Source: Ferrimonas sediminicola
GTDB taxonomy: Bacteria; Pseudomonadota; Gammaproteobacteria; Enterobacterales; Shewanellaceae
Length of the DNA stretch: 64,000 nucleotides
Reading direction: 5' to 3'
NCBI RefSeq assembly: GCF_005116715.1
Contig: NZ_SWCI01000009.1
Location: 47,435-111,434, forward strand
Under the pieces are notes generated by a model. It saw nothing but the letters and a program-made list of their open reading frames with translations. It was not told the origin of the DNA and did not search any database. Shown piece after piece: positions 27,312 through 35,690 of this stretch (position 1 is its first letter; the number at the start of each line of letters is the position of its first letter). Made by a program: the position numbers and the translations under genes.

Positions 27312-27964
27312 AACTGCTGCACACCCTGACGCAAAAGCCCTGGCAGGATTCGGGGCAGCTGCCCGAGGCGGGCGCCCACAGGGACGCCGGTTCCGTGGGC
27401 CTGTGGGTCGCTCTGGCGGTGATCACCTCGCTGTTTACGCTGTTCATGCTCTCCGCCATCATCCGCTCCCAGTCCCCGGACTGGCAGCCGTTGACCGAAC
27501 AGCCCTGGCAGCCGCTGTTCCGGTTGACCCCCCTGTGGATCAATACCCTAGTGCTGCTGGGGTCCTCCCTGGTGATGCAGCTGTCCTGCCTGCAGCGGCG
27601 TGACGGCGGAGGCCGGCCGGCGGTGGCCTTGGGGCTGGCCCTGGCGCTGCTGTTCCTCATCGGCCAGTGGTCTGTGTGGCAATCTTTCGCCGAGCAGGGC
27701 TTTGGCCTGCAGAGCGGGCCGGCTGCCGGATTCTATTTTCTGTTGACCGGGTTGCATGCCCTGCACCTGCTGGCGGCGCTGCTGGTGGTCGCCCTGATTC
27801 TGCCGCAGCTGTGGCGGGAGAGCGGCGACCGGCGACTGAGGTTGCTGACCCGTTATTGGCACTACCTGTTCCTGATCTGGTGCGTGCTGTTCGCCTTGGT
27901 CAGTCGGCCGCCGGCCACCTACAAGGTGTTGGCGGCCCTGTGTGGCATAGACGTAGGAGGCTAA
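27308..27964 (+). CDS. Cytochrome c oxidase subunit III-like membrane protein
   Basis: A 218-residue protein with about six membrane helices overlapping the end of subunit I by four bases (ATGA). QSGPAAGFYFLLTGLHALHL (about 137-156) is the conserved helix of subunit III. The sequence is more divergent than the next gene, which is a second subunit III. Paired subunit III genes occur in CoxMNOP-type alternative oxidase operons. Confidence 0.85.
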   Translation: MKLLHTLTQKPWQDSGQLPEAGAHRDAGSVGLWVALAVITSLFTLFMLSAIIRSQSPDWQPLTEQPWQPLFRLTPLWINTLVLLGSSLVMQLSCLQRRDGGGRPAVALGLALALLFLIGQWSVWQSFAEQGFGLQSGPAAGFYFLLTGLHALHLLAALLVVALILPQLWRESGDRRLRLLTRYWHYLFLIWCVLFALVSRPPATYKVLAALCGIDVGG

Positions 27965-27965
27965 C

Positions 27966-28613
27966 ATGAGTTCCCTGCAACAGCTGGTGGGCGACTGGTC
28001 CGGCGAGCGCCGTACCTTCCGGGTCTCCTGGGGCAAGGCGATGATGTGGATCTTCCTGCTCAGTGACACCTTCATATTCGGTTCCTTCCTGGTGGGCTAC
28101 ATGGTGGCGCGGATGTCCACCACCGTCCCCTGGCCGGTGCCCTCCGAGGTGTTTGCCCTGACCGTGGGCGGCGCCACCGTACCACTGCTGCTGATCGCCA
28201 TCATGACCTTCATCCTGATCACCTCCAGCGGCACCATGGCGATGGCGGTCAACTACGGCTATCGCAAAAGCCGCAAGGTGGCGGCGGCGCTGATGGTGAC
28301 GACCGCACTGCTGGGGGCCAGCTTCGTGGGGATGCAGGCGTTCGAGTGGAGCAAGCTGATTGAAGAGGGGGTGCGCCCCTGGGCTAACCCCATGGGCGCC
28401 TCCCAGTTCGGGGCGGCCTTCTTCATGATCACCGGATTCCACGGCCTGCACGTCTCCATCGGTGTGATCCTGCTGTTGGTGGTGGCCAACAAGGTCCGCC
28501 GGGGTGACTACCAGGCCAGCGGCGACTACGGCATCGTCGAGACCGCCGGCCTCTACTGGCATTTTGTTGACCTGGTCTGGGTCTTTATCTTCGCGTTCTT
28601 CTATCTGTGGTAG
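27966..28613 (+). CDS. Cytochrome c oxidase subunit III
   Basis: A 215-residue subunit III. WGKAMMWIFLLSDTFIFGSF (about 22-41), QFGAAFFMITGFHGLHVSIG (about 140-159) and TAGLYWHFVDLVWVFIFAFF near the end are conserved family motifs. It begins two bases after the preceding stop. It stabilises the catalytic core and proton uptake. Confidence 0.93.
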   Translation: MSSLQQLVGDWSGERRTFRVSWGKAMMWIFLLSDTFIFGSFLVGYMVARMSTTVPWPVPSEVFALTVGGATVPLLLIAIMTFILITSSGTMAMAVNYGYRKSRKVAAALMVTTALLGASFVGMQAFEWSKLIEEGVRPWANPMGASQFGAAFFMITGFHGLHVSIGVILLLVVANKVRRGDYQASGDYGIVETAGLYWHFVDLVWVFIFAFFYLW

Positions 28614-28621
28614 GAGGGAGT

Positions 28622-28948
28622 ATGCATTCGAGTGACCTGAGACAGCAGCACCCCATCGGCCTCTACTTCAAGATCTGGGGGCTGCTGTTTGTCCTCAGCG
28701 CCATGAGCTATATGGTGGATTACGTTGGTCTGCAGGGGATGCTACGCTGGTCGTTGATCATCCTGTTCATGCTACTCAAAGCCGGGCTGATCGTGGCGGT
28801 GTTCATGCACATGATGTGGGAGAGGCTGGCACTGATCTACGCCATCCTGGTGCCCCCCCTGACGCTGTTGGTGCTGGTGGCGCTGATGGCAATGGAGTCG
28901 GACTACACCCAGCTGTTGCGTCTGACCCATTTCGTTATCGGAGACTGA
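28622..28948 (+). CDS. Cytochrome c oxidase subunit IV-type small membrane protein
   Basis: A 108-residue protein with three hydrophobic segments and the AGLIVAVFMHMMWER motif (about 61-75) of bacterial subunit IV/CyoD-like proteins. The ATG at 28622 follows GGAGGGAGT. Last gene of the oxidase operon; a GC-rich imperfect hairpin (about 28949-28969) follows without a T run. Confidence 0.85.
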   Translation: MHSSDLRQQHPIGLYFKIWGLLFVLSAMSYMVDYVGLQGMLRWSLIILFMLLKAGLIVAVFMHMMWERLALIYAILVPPLTLLVLVALMAMESDYTQLLRLTHFVIGD

Positions 28949-29030
28949 GTCGGGCTGTCAGCCCGGACTATGAGCGCGCTTTCGAACGCTGACGTGGGGG
29001 ATCTGTCCGGAGGCCCCCCTGAACTGGCGG

Positions 29031-29582
29031 TCACCACAACGGGTGCTTCAGCCACCAGTGCTGCATTCGCACCGCGCCGGACTCCACCCCAGCACCTCGG
29101 CCCAGGGGTATAACCATAGGGTGTTGCTCGAGCACCCTGGAGAGCCCAGCCTCCTGGGCCTGTTCCACATCCACCAGCATCAGGTGCTGCCCCCGCTCGA
29201 TGGAGTGGTGGTAGCGGCATCGCAGCTGGTAGGGGGCACAGATGCCGATCAGGCCTCCTTCCCAGACGCAGAACCCCAGCAGGATGGCCGAGAGGAGCAG
29301 GAAGGGGGGCCAGCCGACATTGCTGCTGCCCACGTCAAACAGGCTGGCCAGCGCCAGGCACAGCAGCGCCAGCTGTGCACCGATCCTGGCTCCCTTGAGG
29401 GTGAAGTGGGCCAGTTCCAGGAACAGCAGAGAACTGCCATTCTGCAGGTGAAACCGCGTCGCCAGATTGCCCTTGTCACTGACCACATGGATCTGGGCCG
29501 GGCTGAGGCCCTGCCGCTCCAGCTGGGCTTCGATCTGGCCCAGCTCCCACAAGCTGTTGGCGAGGTAGAAGTGTCTGGTCAT
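29031..29582 (-). CDS. Small membrane protein of unknown function
   Basis: A 183-residue protein. The first 60 residues look like a small alpha/beta domain (LANSLWELGQIEAQLERQGL, IHVVSDKG), a pattern like stress proteins that sit before a pair of membrane helices; two helices follow (about 73-118). The C-terminal part is soluble. The start at 29582 follows GAGAGGACC. No function is assigned. Confidence 0.7.
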   Translation of the reverse strand: MTRHFYLANSLWELGQIEAQLERQGLSPAQIHVVSDKGNLATRFHLQNGSSLLFLELAHFTLKGARIGAQLALLCLALASLFDVGSSNVGWPPFLLLSAILLGFCVWEGGLIGICAPYQLRCRYHHSIERGQHLMLVDVEQAQEAGLSRVLEQHPMVIPLGRGAGVESGAVRMQHWWLKHPLW

Positions 29583-29752
29583 GGTCCTCTCCCGTTTGCG
29601 CTCGCGCCCCAACGGAGCGGGCAACCGAAAGCCGTGGGGTAAAGTATAATCAGCCTGTCACGAGTTGGGCCTAAACCGGCAGATTTGTGTCCCTGCGCTG
29701 CGGGCAAGTTGATATACTGCGCCGATTGCAATCCACATGAGCCTCAAACACC

Positions 29753-30592
29753 ATGCTGAGCTACCGCCACAGTTTCCATGCTGGCAACCACGCCGATGTC
29801 CTTAAGCACACGGTGCAGGCGTTGATCCTTGAATCCCTTAAGCGCAAAGAGAAGCCCTTCGTCGCCCATGACACCCACTCCGGCGTCGGGCGCTACGATC
29901 TGACCTCGGAGCATGCGGAGAAGACCGGCGAGTATGTCGATGGCATCGGCCGCCTGTGGGGAGAGGACTGCCCCGAGGAGTTGCACCCCTACCTGAAGGC
30001 GGTGAAGGCCCTCAACCCCAGTGGTAACCTGCGTTACTATCCGGGCAGTCCGTTGCTGACCCGGGCACTGATCCGCGACCAGGACCGCATGGTGCTTACC
30101 GAGCTGCACCCCAGTGATTTTCCGCTTCTGAAACAGGAGTTCGCCAGGGATCGTCGGGTTCGGGTGTATCAGGAGGATGGTTACGCCCGCCTCAAGGCGT
30201 CGTTGCCACCGCAGGAGCGACGCGGCGTGGTGCTTATCGACCCGCCCTACGAGCTCAAGGGGGAGTACCAGGACCTGGTGAAGGGGGTCAAACAGGGGAT
30301 CCAGCGTTGGGCCACCGGCACCTATGCCATCTGGTATCCCGTGGTGCGTCGCCAGGAGATCAACCGCCTGGAGAAGGCCCTGGAAGCCAGCGGGATCCGC
30401 AAGATCCTGCAGATAGAGCTGAACGTCACCGGTGACACCCACGAGTTTGGCATGACTGGCTCGGGCATGATTGTCATCAATCCCCCCTGGACCCTCGAGC
30501 AGCAGATGCTGAAACTGCTTCCCTGGCTCACCGACAAGCTGGCCCAGGATGAACAGGCTAACTTCCGGGTGCGGTGGATCGTGCCGGAGTAG
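29753..30592 (+). CDS. rlmJ: 23S rRNA (adenine-2030-N6)-methyltransferase
   Basis: A 279-residue enzyme that methylates A2030 of 23S rRNA with S-adenosylmethionine. MLSYRHSFHAGNHADVLKH at the N-terminus and the catalytic motif DPPYELKGEYQ (about residue 163) are diagnostic. Length matches the E. coli protein. It is a single gene with an AT-rich upstream stretch. Confidence 0.95.
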   Translation: MLSYRHSFHAGNHADVLKHTVQALILESLKRKEKPFVAHDTHSGVGRYDLTSEHAEKTGEYVDGIGRLWGEDCPEELHPYLKAVKALNPSGNLRYYPGSPLLTRALIRDQDRMVLTELHPSDFPLLKQEFARDRRVRVYQEDGYARLKASLPPQERRGVVLIDPPYELKGEYQDLVKGVKQGIQRWATGTYAIWYPVVRRQEINRLEKALEASGIRKILQIELNVTGDTHEFGMTGSGMIVINPPWTLEQQMLKLLPWLTDKLAQDEQANFRVRWIVPE

Positions 30593-30640
30593 TCTGGGCG
30601 ATGCCACGGGACCCCGGTTGGGGCCCTGTGGCCGCCGGGG

Positions 30641-32482
30641 TCAGGCGGGCAGGGGAGTGTCGCTGAACTCGCTGCCAATGCCCGCTTCGCACACCCGGTT
30701 TCGCCCCAGCCTTTTGGCCCGGTAGAGGGCGGCATCCGCCTGCTGGTAGATCTGCCGGGAGGATTCGAACTGACCTGGATCCACCATCTTGATGCCGATG
30801 GAGGCGGTGATGGGCAGGCTACCGGACGTCAGCGTCAGGGGAGCCTGGGCCAGGCGCAGGCGGATCATCTCGCACTGGGCCGCCAGCCCGGGTTGGTCCG
30901 GCGCGGTCAACATGGCGGCAAACTCCTCACCCCCCACCCTGAAACACTGTCCATGCACCAGGGAGACCGCCCGATCGATGATCCCGGCGGCGTGTTTCAG
31001 CGCCTTGTCACCGACCTGGTGGCCAAAGCGGTCGTTGATCGACTTGAAGTGATCCAGATCGATCAGCACCAGGGCCCGGGCCTGGCCACTGACCTCGATC
31101 TCCAGCTTGTCCAGGGCGTAGCGGAAGCTGCGACGGTTTCTCAGACCGGTCATCGGATCCCGGTAGGCCTGCTCCTTGAGCTTCTGATTCAGCACCTCCA
31201 GCTCCCGGTTGCGGGCCATCACCTCCAGGTTGGTCTGGCGGGAGGTGTCACTGCGGGCACTGAGCAGATCGTTTCTAAGTCGGTAGAACTGCCTGGAGAT
31301 AAGGATGCCCAGCAACTGCATCTCCACGGTAAACAGGCCGCTGAGCAGATACTTGGTATCCAGGGCGATGGGCACCCAGTTCAGTGCATTGGCAAAGCTC
31401 AGGCCGATGCAGATCAGCAGGCTGGGCCAGGCCAGTAGGAACAGGAGACTGGTCCAGCCGGGCAGCCGCCAGGCGGTCACCGCGGCACAGCCGCTGAGCA
31501 GCGCCAGGATCAGCATCGACAGCGGCACCAGCATCGCCATAGTGGCCCGGGGGACGCCAGTCAGGGTCAGCAACATGGCCACCAGCAGCAGGCCGCTGAG
31601 CAGCTGCAGTAGCCGGTGTAGTACTGGGTAGTGTTGACGAATGTTGAGGAAGCGTTCGGCAAACAGGGCCGAGGTCAGAATCAGGCCGGTGTAACTGATC
31701 TGCAGTGCCCAGAAATTCAGGGTGGGCCAGCTGGGCCACAGCCAACGGAAACCGAAGCCGTAATAGACGAAGGTGCAGATCAGTGCCGCAGACAGATAGG
31801 CGCTGTAGGTAATGAAGTTGATGTTTTTCAACACCATGGACAGGGTCAGTCCATACACCAGCATGATCGCCAGCGAGCCGAAGAACATGCCGAGCAGGAA
31901 GTTTTGTGCCAGCTGGGTCTGAGCCCACTCCTCCTTGGTGTGCAGCCGCACCGGTATCCATTCGAAAAAGCCGCTGGCGGTATCGAGTCTGACCCAGACA
32001 TCGCTGCTCCCGTGGGGGGCCAGGGTCAGTTCGATGGTGGGGGTAACGCTCTGCAGCGGCCGTTGGCTGAAGGGGACCCGGTCGCCCATCGAGTGGTGGC
32101 CTGCCAGCTCGGAGAAGACCTCGATGTAGTCCTGAGTGGCGGAGCCAAACTCCAGCAGCCGGGTCCTGGGGTATTCCGAGTGGTTGGTAAGGGAGACTTT
32201 CAGCCAGAATGTGGAGTCAGACAGGCCGAAGCGGGCGGTGTTGTCCGTCAGAGGGTGCCATTGAGCGGGGCTCATCCGGGCGATGTCGTAAACGGCAAGG
32301 TCGCTGCCGCCGTCCTCGATATAGAAGACCCGCATCTCCACGGTTCCGGCCTGAGTCCAGAACGGCAGGAGTAAAAGGACAAATAGGGCCAACAGACTCT
32401 GGCCCTGCTTCCTGTTCAACCACCCAAATCCATTGGCGAATATTGATCCGGAAAATTTATCACCGTCAATATTTTGTTGCAC
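30641..32482 (-). CDS. 7TM-DISM diguanylate cyclase (GGDEF)
   Basis: A 613-residue inner-membrane signalling protein: signal/anchor helix (about 28-45), a periplasmic 7TMR-DISMED2 domain (about 50-185), seven helices (about 190-390), a short coiled coil, then a C-terminal GGDEF domain with the active-site motif RVGGEEF (about 540). The RxxD inhibition site expected five residues before is absent (LVHG-type sequence instead), so product inhibition is unlikely. It makes c-di-GMP from GTP in response to an unknown extracellular signal. A c-di-GMP riboswitch occurs 9 kb away. Confidence 0.92.
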   Translation of the reverse strand: MQQNIDGDKFSGSIFANGFGWLNRKQGQSLLALFVLLLLPFWTQAGTVEMRVFYIEDGGSDLAVYDIARMSPAQWHPLTDNTARFGLSDSTFWLKVSLTNHSEYPRTRLLEFGSATQDYIEVFSELAGHHSMGDRVPFSQRPLQSVTPTIELTLAPHGSSDVWVRLDTASGFFEWIPVRLHTKEEWAQTQLAQNFLLGMFFGSLAIMLVYGLTLSMVLKNINFITYSAYLSAALICTFVYYGFGFRWLWPSWPTLNFWALQISYTGLILTSALFAERFLNIRQHYPVLHRLLQLLSGLLLVAMLLTLTGVPRATMAMLVPLSMLILALLSGCAAVTAWRLPGWTSLLFLLAWPSLLICIGLSFANALNWVPIALDTKYLLSGLFTVEMQLLGILISRQFYRLRNDLLSARSDTSRQTNLEVMARNRELEVLNQKLKEQAYRDPMTGLRNRRSFRYALDKLEIEVSGQARALVLIDLDHFKSINDRFGHQVGDKALKHAAGIIDRAVSLVHGQCFRVGGEEFAAMLTAPDQPGLAAQCEMIRLRLAQAPLTLTSGSLPITASIGIKMVDPGQFESSRQIYQQADAALYRAKRLGRNRVCEAGIGSEFSDTPLPA

Positions 32483-32601
32483 TGTCAGAGATTTGTTGTG
32501 TGATCCTGGTCAAGTAAACGGCGGTGTTGAGCCTTGGCAAGAGTCGATTGGCACACTGAGTCAGAGTTGAGCAGCCATTGGGCGATTTCGATGGCGGGCG
32601 G

Positions 32602-32632
32602 GAAAAAGAGGGGCCGGCAAGGGCCGGCCCTC
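32602..32632 (-). terminator. Terminator of the DUF2058 gene
   Basis: On the minus strand AGAGGGCCGGC pairs with GCCGGCCCCTCT around a short loop, followed by five T, just past the stop at 32637. Confidence 0.85.
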
Positions 32633-32636
32633 TGGG

Positions 32637-33161
32637 TTACCACATCAGATCGTCGGGGATCTGGTAGTCGGCGTAGGGGTCGTCCTCCTCCGGGGTGTTC
32701 TCCTCCTTCTTGGCCAGAGGAATCACCATGGCGGGGTCACGCTGTTCGATCTTCTCCACCACCTTGGAGGGTACCAGCTCATAGCTCTCCTCCTGGATGA
32801 CGATGCCCAGTTGGCCGGCAATCAGTTGCTGTTGTTGGGCCTTGGTGACATAGACCTTGGTGATCTTGCCATCGTGGCTGAAGTTGTAGGCGATGTCGCC
32901 TCTGCTGCGATCCTGCTTGCTGGTGTCGATCAGTTGTTTTATCTGGGCGAGAATCGCCTTTGCCTCGGCCTCCTCCTGCCTCTGGCGATTCAGCTCACGG
33001 TCGCGCTGCTGCTGCTCCCGCTTGCGCTGCTCCGCCAGCTGCTTGGACTCATCGGTCACCGCCTGCTTGGTTTTACGCTGCTTGTGTTTCTCTTTCTTGG
33101 CCTTCTGTACCGATTTCTTATCGGCCAGGCCCGCTTTCAAAAGCTGGTCCGCTAACGACAT
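32637..33161 (-). CDS. DUF2058 family protein
   Basis: A 174-residue cytoplasmic protein beginning MSLADQLLKAGLADKKSVQK, followed by a long, very basic, charged coiled-coil (KKEKHKQRKTKQ ... QRKREQQQRDRELNRQRQEE) and a small C-terminal domain ending in an acidic tail (DDPYADYQIPDDLMW). This matches DUF2058 (YaiL-type) proteins, sometimes described as nucleic-acid associated. The start at 33161 is chosen for the conserved N-terminus. Confidence 0.88.
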   Translation of the reverse strand: MSLADQLLKAGLADKKSVQKAKKEKHKQRKTKQAVTDESKQLAEQRKREQQQRDRELNRQRQEEAEAKAILAQIKQLIDTSKQDRSRGDIAYNFSHDGKITKVYVTKAQQQQLIAGQLGIVIQEESYELVPSKVVEKIEQRDPAMVIPLAKKEENTPEEDDPYADYQIPDDLMW

Positions 33162-33302
33162 GGTCGCTCCGTCATTATCCGTTTCATACCGCAAGGGCTC
33201 AGTGTATCAGTTTGGCGTTCAAACCCAAATGGCGTCATGACTCTGGATTTTCACCGGACACTGGCCTAGTGTGGGGCTTTTCCCTCTAGGCGGTAGCAGG
33301 TC

Positions 33303-34412
33303 ATGACAGTCACCACCCAATCACTGGTTGTGGGCCAACAGGCGACGGGGACGGATATCACCGTTCCGGTGATTCGTTTTCAGGGGCAGGGACGTGGCCC
33401 GCGCACCTACATCCAGGCCAATGTCCACGGTGCCGAGGTGCAGGGGAACGGGGTGATCCACCACCTGGTGCAGCTGTTTAAGACCCATCCCCCCTTTGGG
33501 GATGTGGTGTTGGTTCCCATGGCCAATCCCCTGGGCATCAATCAGAAGAGCGGCGAGTTCACCCTGGGACGTTTCGATCCTGTCAGTGGCGAGAACTGGA
33601 ACCGTCAGTATCACTTCGATCCGGCACTGGTGCAGCAACTGGCACGGGACATGGCGGACGCCAGTGAGCAGGAACTTGCCCAGGCCCTGCGGCAGGGGAT
33701 CGCCCGCCAGATCGAGGACAAGCTGGCATCGCCCTTCGGTGTCAAGAGCGGTCAGCACCTGGCGCTCAGGCTGCAGAAGATGGCCCTGGAGGCAGACATC
33801 GTGCTGGACCTGCACACTGGTCCCATCTCCGCCCGCCACCTCTATGTGCCCGAGTACGCCAGGGAGCGGGCGCACCTGTTTAATATTCCTCTCAACATCC
33901 TGATCCCCAGTGACTTTGCCGGGGCCATGGATGAGGCCAGCTTCAGCCCCTGGTGGCAGCTGTCCGAGGCCCTGGCCAAGCAGGGCAGGGCGTTTCCGGT
34001 GATGGTGGATGCCTTTACCCTGGAGCTGGGATCCCAGGAGTACCTGAATGTGGAGGATGCCTACCGGGATGCCCTGGGCATCGTCCGCTACCTTCAGCAT
34101 CGTGGGGCACTGCCCAAGTTTGATGTCCCGCTGCCGGAGATGACTCAGTATGCCTGTTACCTGGACGATTACCGGGCGGTCTACAGTCCTTGTGGCGGCC
34201 AGATTGAATACCTGGCCACCCTGGGGCAACCGCTGGCGCCCGGCGAGCCCCTGGCGCGGGTCTGGCACTTCGATGCCCTGATGACCGGCGACCGGGAGAG
34301 CCGGGAACTGACGCTGCCCGAGGCGGTGATCCCAGTTCTGCACTTTGCCTCGGCGAGCGTGCGCCAGGGGACCGAGTTGTTCAAGGTACTCAGTCACCAT
34401 TTTTTGCTTTGA
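33303..34412 (+). CDS. Succinylglutamate desuccinylase/aspartoacylase family zinc hydrolase
   Basis: A 369-residue M14-like hydrolase. Zinc ligands are visible in ANVHGAEVQGNG (H and E, about residue 40) and LDLHTGP (second His, about 173); the catalytic Glu is in FTLELGSQEY (about 239). The C-terminal beta domain is typical. It removes acyl groups from N-acyl amino acids; the substrate is not clear, and it is not within an ast operon. Monocistronic. Confidence 0.88.
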   Translation: MTVTTQSLVVGQQATGTDITVPVIRFQGQGRGPRTYIQANVHGAEVQGNGVIHHLVQLFKTHPPFGDVVLVPMANPLGINQKSGEFTLGRFDPVSGENWNRQYHFDPALVQQLARDMADASEQELAQALRQGIARQIEDKLASPFGVKSGQHLALRLQKMALEADIVLDLHTGPISARHLYVPEYARERAHLFNIPLNILIPSDFAGAMDEASFSPWWQLSEALAKQGRAFPVMVDAFTLELGSQEYLNVEDAYRDALGIVRYLQHRGALPKFDVPLPEMTQYACYLDDYRAVYSPCGGQIEYLATLGQPLAPGEPLARVWHFDALMTGDRESRELTLPEAVIPVLHFASASVRQGTELFKVLSHHFLL

Positions 34413-34542
34413 ACCGGATCCCGGACGGCGATTCAATGCGTTAATTTTTAGTCATTTAGACACAATATAATCAGGCTTTGATGTGAAATGCAGCGCTTGA
34501 CTACGGCGCTGGGCAAAGATAGACCATTTGAACCTTTGGCCC

Positions 34543-34570
34543 TTGCAAATCTGCCGGGACGGAGTATTAT
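34543..34570 (+). promoter_or_regulatory. Promoter of the first tRNA-Pro gene
   Basis: TTGCAA at 34543-34548 and TATTAT at 34565-34570 are spaced by 16 bases, followed by a GC-rich discriminator GCGTCCTCG typical of stringently controlled stable-RNA promoters. The same arrangement occurs before the third copy. Confidence 0.75.
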
Positions 34571-34583
34571 GCGTCCTCGTTGT

Positions 34584-34660
34584 CGGCCAGTAGCGCAGCC
34601 TGGTAGCGCACCGTCATGGGGTGTCGGGGGTCGGAGGTTCGAATCCTCTCTGGCCGACCA
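34584..34660 (+). tRNA. tRNA-Pro (anticodon GGG), copy 1
   Basis: A 77-base tRNA with CCA encoded. The acceptor stem CGGCCAG pairs with CTGGCCG; the anticodon loop ATGGGGT gives anticodon GGG; the T arm is GGAGGTTCGAATCCTC. It is nearly identical to the E. coli tRNA-Pro(GGG) in the anticodon and T arms. Confidence 0.97.
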
Positions 34661-34669
34661 CTTTTTCTT

Positions 34670-34704
34670 AAAGTCATTGAAGAGAAAAGATCTTCGATGA
34701 CTTT
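34670..34704 (+). other. Hairpin between tRNA copies 1 and 2
   Basis: AAAGTCATTGAAGA pairs with TCTTCGATGACTTT (one G-T pair) around a seven-base loop. There is no following T run, so it may be a processing or attenuation structure in the tRNA precursor. Confidence 0.5.
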
Positions 34705-34785
34705 CGACCCTGAAAAGTCCTTGGTACTCCGGGTCAAAACATTTCAGAAGCAACTGCGAGCTCTGGAGTGAAAAATCAGTTTTGT

Positions 34786-34862
34786 CGGCCAGTAGCGCAG
34801 CCTGGTAGCGCACCGTCATGGGGTGTCGGGGGTCGGAGGTTCGAATCCTCTCTGGCCGACCA
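34786..34862 (+). tRNA. tRNA-Pro (anticodon GGG), copy 2
   Basis: Identical over all 77 bases to copy 1. It begins the first of two long near-identical direct repeats and is followed by a strong terminator. No separate promoter is obvious, so it is probably co-transcribed with copy 1. Confidence 0.97.
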
Positions 34863-34872
34863 CTTTTCAAGC

Positions 34873-34906
34873 AATCCCGCAGTTCGGAAGGACTGCGGGA
34901 TTTTTT
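34873..34906 (+). terminator. Terminator after tRNA-Pro copy 2
   Basis: An eleven-base stem AATCCCGCAGT / ACTGCGGGATT with an eight-base loop and six T. Confidence 0.92.
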
Positions 34907-34962
34907 GCTTTCTCCGCCCCTTAAAAGTACTTCGCACTTTGGGTCGGACCGGAGCGCCGGCC

Positions 34963-34986
34963 GGGTTAAATCCCTCTGGCCGACCA
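34963..34986 (+). pseudogene. Orphan tRNA-Pro 3' end, copy 1
   Basis: GGGTTAAATCCCTCTGGCCG followed by ACCA matches the T arm and 3' acceptor strand of the tRNA-Pro genes, with no 5' half. It is a remnant of recombination or of an element that ended in tRNA sequence. Confidence 0.7.
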
Positions 34987-34995
34987 CTATTTGAG

Positions 34996-35028
34996 AAAAG
35001 GCTCTAACGGTAAGTTAGGGCCTTTTTT
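34996..35028 (+). terminator. Terminator after the first orphan tRNA end
   Basis: AAAAGGCTCTAAC pairs with GTTAGGGCCTTTT (one mismatch or bulge), continuing into six T. Confidence 0.8.
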
Positions 35029-35064
35029 CGTTATTTCGACCCTGAAACGCGCGGGGCGCTTTTG

Positions 35065-35320
35065 ATCGGACCCTGGCCGGGGGCGGTGGGTCAGGTCGCG
35101 TCTCTAGGGGGCGTCAGGTGAGTGGATTTTGCACCCCGGCGGCTGACTGGGCTGTGTTCCCACTATGTCACTCCGGCGAACGCCGGAGCCCAGCGTCCTG
35201 GCTCGCAGGGACACGGATGCTCCGACTTGCCGAAGATCGCCGGATTCCAGCATGTTTGTCGTAATATTCACCGTTGAAGTGAGGAATTGGGTAAAGATAT
35301 AGCACTCGGGCGTTCAAAGG
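35065..35320. repeat. Spacer between tRNA repeats with an REP-like palindrome
   Basis: No gene. CTCCGGCGAACGCCGGAG at 35171-35188, followed by CCCAGCG, is a palindromic motif of the dispersed intergenic repeat type; a related copy with one change lies at 35769-35786, and a half copy (CGCCGGATTCCAG) near 35248. Confidence 0.55.
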
Positions 35321-35348
35321 TTGCAATTCCCCGGGGACAGGGTAATAT
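35321..35348 (+). promoter_or_regulatory. Promoter of the third tRNA-Pro gene
   Basis: TTGCAA at 35321-35326 and TAATAT at 35343-35348, 16-base spacing, followed by the same GCGTCCTCG discriminator as copy 1. Confidence 0.75.
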
Positions 35349-35361
35349 GCGTCCTCGTTGT

Positions 35362-35438
35362 CGGCCAGTAGCGCAGCCTGGTAGCGCACCGTCATGGGGT
35401 GTCGGGGGTCGGAGGTTCGAATCCTCTCTGGCCGACCA
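35362..35438 (+). tRNA. tRNA-Pro (anticodon GGG), copy 3
   Basis: Identical to the other two copies over 77 bases, with its own promoter and terminator. Confidence 0.97.
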
Positions 35439-35448
35439 CTTTTCAAGA

Positions 35449-35481
35449 AATCCCGCAGTTCGGAAGGACTGCGGGATTTTT
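35449..35481 (+). terminator. Terminator after tRNA-Pro copy 3
   Basis: Same stem-loop as at 34873, followed by five T. Confidence 0.92.
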
Positions 35482-35538
35482 GCTTTCTCCGCCCCTTAAA
35501 AAGTACTTCGCACTTTGGGTCGGACCGGAGCGCCGGCC

Positions 35539-35562
35539 GGGTTAAATCCCTCTGGCCGACCA
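35539..35562 (+). pseudogene. Orphan tRNA-Pro 3' end, copy 2
   Basis: Identical to the remnant at 34963-34986; located in repeat unit B. Confidence 0.7.
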
Positions 35563-35571
35563 CTATTTGAG

Positions 35572-35604
35572 AAAAGGCTCTAACGGTAAGTTAGGGCCTT
35601 TTTT
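35572..35604 (+). terminator. Terminator after the second orphan tRNA end
   Basis: Same stem-loop as 34996-35028, with a T run. Confidence 0.8.
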
Positions 35605-35660
35605 CGTTATTTCGACCCTGAAACGCGCGGGGCGCTTTGGGTCGGACCGGGACGCCGACC

Positions 35661-35684
35661 GGGCCAAATCCCTCTGGCCGACTA
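35661..35684 (+). pseudogene. Orphan tRNA-Pro 3' end, copy 3 (more diverged)
   Basis: GGGCCAAATCCCTCTGGCCG followed by ACTA resembles the other two remnants but has lost the CCA end. Confidence 0.6.
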
Positions 35685-35690
35685 CTTAAA

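Larger units (their letters stand above)
34786..35063. repeat. Direct repeat unit A (tRNA-Pro plus downstream terminators)
   Basis: About 278 bases matching 35362-35638 with only a few single-base differences and indels. Each unit holds a tRNA-Pro gene, a terminator, a GGTCGGACCGGAGCGCCGG stretch, an orphan tRNA 3' end, and a second terminator. Confidence 0.9.
35362..35638. repeat. Direct repeat unit B
   Basis: Near-identical copy of 34786-35063. After it a further partial copy of the GGTCGGACCGG segment and orphan tRNA end follows (35640-35684). Confidence 0.9.

Noticed and set aside
34786..35638. Two long direct repeats considered as transposon ends
   Set aside because: No transposase or inverted termini lie between them; the content is tRNA genes and terminators, so tandem duplication is simpler.
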